22,746 nt of DNA, taken from the IMG/VR virus record IMGVR_UViG_3300042691_029549, positions 1 to 22,746 of that record, one strand, 5' to 3'. Of this stretch, positions 21,133 through 22,746 are shown in pieces (positions within the stretch are counted from its first letter, which is position 1; each line of letters opens with the position of its first letter). The notes beneath the pieces are model-generated. The model ran no database searches, had not been told where the DNA came from, and saw nothing but the letters and a program-made list of their open reading frames with translations. The stretch is from a virus. The translations under genes and the position numbers were made by a program.

Positions 21133-22746
21133 TGCGTTGGCTACTAATTCTCCTGTTCGCCACACCGGCATGGGCGCAGTTCGGCGCGTTTGAGCGTGAG
21201 TTCATCGTTGGCACGTCCAATATCACTGCTCGGTCTGGAATCACGCTCGGCGGAGTGACGCGGACAACGTGGCCGAGCGGCAGCGACACCTTCAACCCGA
21301 CCGGCTTCCCCCTCTCCGTGTTCCAGAACGATGCTGGCTACCGGACGACCGACAGCAACGCGGTCATCGCGGTGGGCAGCGGGTGCAGCATCGTGGCTGT
21401 GACCAACGGGACGGTCATTACTTACACGCTCACGGTTCCGCCGTCCGGCACCGACTCCAACACGGTGGACGCTTTGATTGCCGCCGGCACGTCGCTCAAC
21501 GCCTCGAACTGGCTCGGCTGGGCGGGGGCGTCGAACTGGATGCACACGGCGTTCCTGTCCATCAACGGCACCGCGACTGTAGCGCAGACCGCCTTGGCCG
21601 GCTGGCCGACGCAGTGGAGCGGGGGCAGCATCACCAGCGCAGTCGCCAACGCGACGACGGCAACGGTCTGGACGGCAGAAGCGAGCAAGGCGGACACCGG
21701 CACTGTCATCACCGTCACCGGGAACGGAAACAGCGGCTCCGCCACCGTGGGCACCGGCGGCACCATCACGCTCGGCAGCGATGCGAGCAAACTCTCCACC
21801 AACTACAACGGGGCATGGCTCGTCGGCAGCGGCGGCAGCACCAACATCACCGGCGGCGGCACTTGGACGCTGAACGCCGGGACGTGGACGTTCGCGCCCA
21901 CCGGCATCACGACAGAGGTGCAGTCCGCCCTTAACGCCAAGGCCAACTCCAACACGGTCATCACGGTGACGGGTCTGGGCAACAGCGGTTCCACCACGCT
22001 CAACGGCGGCACCATCACGCTCGGTAACGCCGTCCTCAACATCGCCACCAATGGTACGGCGGCTATGGCAATCACCAATACCGGCACACTCAACTTTATC
22101 GCAGGCGCGGGTCTCCTGCGCACCGTCTCAAATGCGGGCAATGGACAGGCGAATCTGACCATGAGTCTCGACGATGCGGGTTACGACGCTTTCGGCCGGA
22201 GCCTGTCCGCGTTGCGGCAGGTGCCTTTTTCCGACATGGGATCGGCCACCGTCAGCGGCACGGTCACGCGCAACACGGGCAAGCTCGATTTGCGCACCGC
22301 GTCCAACGCTCCGACCAATGCCTATGCACAGGTGACAATATCTTCTTTTAACACGGAGATCGGCAGCGGTCAGAGCAGCCGGAGTCTGCCGATGAGTTGG
22401 GAGATTGCCGGGAACATTAACGCCACATGGGGCGCGGCGGGTTTTTGGTGTGGGTTGGGGTACTTTGACCAGTCCACCGGCCTGCTCACCAACAAAGGCA
22501 TCGGCGTGTACATGCAAACCAATCTGGTGCTGGTGTCGCAGGTGCACAATGGCACCACGTTTAACGCCGTCACCAACGGCACCTTCGCCGACGCTGCTAA
22601 CCATAGCCGGTTGATCTGCAACTACCGGAGCGGCGTGTTCGAGGTGTATCTGGCAACCGCCGCCGCCGCCAACGCACTGCCGGCTCCGGCGCTGGTGGCG
22701 AGCATCACCAACACACTGCCGGCCACGCTCGGCAACGCCTCCCCCT
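21132..22746 (+). CDS. large tail fibre-like protein with signal peptide (partial)
   Basis: An ORF open to the right edge of the window, at least 538 codons. It starts at a TAATG junction. Residues 1-15 form a Sec signal peptide with a clean signal-peptidase-I site (LLILLFATPAWA then QFGAFE). The body is Thr/Asn/Gly/Ser-rich. Two copies of a roughly 30-aa unit are visible: TVITVTGNGNSGSATVGTGG-TITLG and TVITVTGLGNSGSTTLNGG-TITLG. The later part has lectin-like strands (LPMSWEIAGNINATWGAAGF, WCGLGYFDQSTGLL), possibly a receptor-binding head. Composition and position indicate a tail fibre or adhesin; the C-terminus is missing, so a chaperone or spike domain cannot be checked. Confidence 0.8.
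   Translation, partial: MRWLLILLFATPAWAQFGAFEREFIVGTSNITARSGITLGGVTRTTWPSGSDTFNPTGFPLSVFQNDAGYRTTDSNAVIAVGSGCSIVAVTNGTVITYTLTVPPSGTDSNTVDALIAAGTSLNASNWLGWAGASNWMHTAFLSINGTATVAQTALAGWPTQWSGGSITSAVANATTATVWTAEASKADTGTVITVTGNGNSGSATVGTGGTITLGSDASKLSTNYNGAWLVGSGGSTNITGGGTWTLNAGTWTFAPTGITTEVQSALNAKANSNTVITVTGLGNSGSTTLNGGTITLGNAVLNIATNGTAAMAITNTGTLNFIAGAGLLRTVSNAGNGQANLTMSLDDAGYDAFGRSLSALRQVPFSDMGSATVSGTVTRNTGKLDLRTASNAPTNAYAQVTISSFNTEIGSGQSSRSLPMSWEIAGNINATWGAAGFWCGLGYFDQSTGLLTNKGIGVYMQTNLVLVSQVHNGTTFNAVTNGTFADAANHSRLICNYRSGVFEVYLATAAAANALPAPALVASITNTLPATLGNASP

Noticed and set aside
21269-21934. 221-aa Arg/His-rich rightward ORF
   Set aside because: Out-of-frame shadow of the signal-peptide fibre gene, which is open to the window edge.

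Overview
The window is a dense, mostly rightward block of tailed-phage structural genes (virus or prophage), starting at the terminase and running into a tail-fibre gene cut by the right edge. No integrase, repressor, replication or lysis gene is visible. Most stop/start junctions overlap as ATGA, GTGA or TAATG. G+C is high, with clearly more AT-rich patches. AGGAG-type ribosome sites and Sec signal peptides point to a bacterial, probably Gram-negative, host. The Thr/Asn/Gly-rich, signal-peptide-bearing tail proteins would suit a Verrucomicrobiota-type host, but this is only an impression. Siphovirus morphology is inferred from a tail tube, frameshifted tail chaperones and a tape measure, with no sheath gene seen.

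Layout: 71-2559 lambda-type terminase (Nu1-like small subunit, GpA-like large subunit). 2556-6349 a small coiled-coil protein and four glycan-type enzymes: a double glycosyltransferase, an FkbM methyltransferase, a polysaccharide pyruvyl transferase and a second glycosyltransferase-like protein. 6352-7816 a leftward island. 7893-10734 gpW-like joining protein, portal and small unknowns, closed by a terminator. 10831-13197 a Mu-type head module (protease/scaffold, cement protein, gpT-like capsid) closed by a second terminator. 13261-17709 neck genes, tail tube, tail chaperones with a well-formed -1 frameshift site, and tape measure. 17706-22746 distal tail and fibre genes.

The leftward island is the most remarkable part. 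A consensus sigma70-type promoter and a foldable leader of about 111 nt precede a 198-residue protein with sequence features of the RAMP (Cas7/Cas6-like) superfamily. Its stop codon is followed at once by 440 nt that parse into 85 consecutive units of 5 or 6 nt, 84 of which begin with G. An intrinsic terminator follows, so protein and array should lie on one RNA. The array is neither coding (period 5, not 3) nor CRISPR (no long repeat). I propose a RAMP-like protein paired with a pentamer-phased RNA or DNA array as a candidate undescribed system.

A second unexplained signal is a 24-25 nt motif present four times, always in the direction of late transcription, in front of the gpW-like, protease, tail-tube and first fibre genes. 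Its distance to the start codon varies, so it looks like a phage-specific promoter, operator or module-boundary element rather than a ribosome site.
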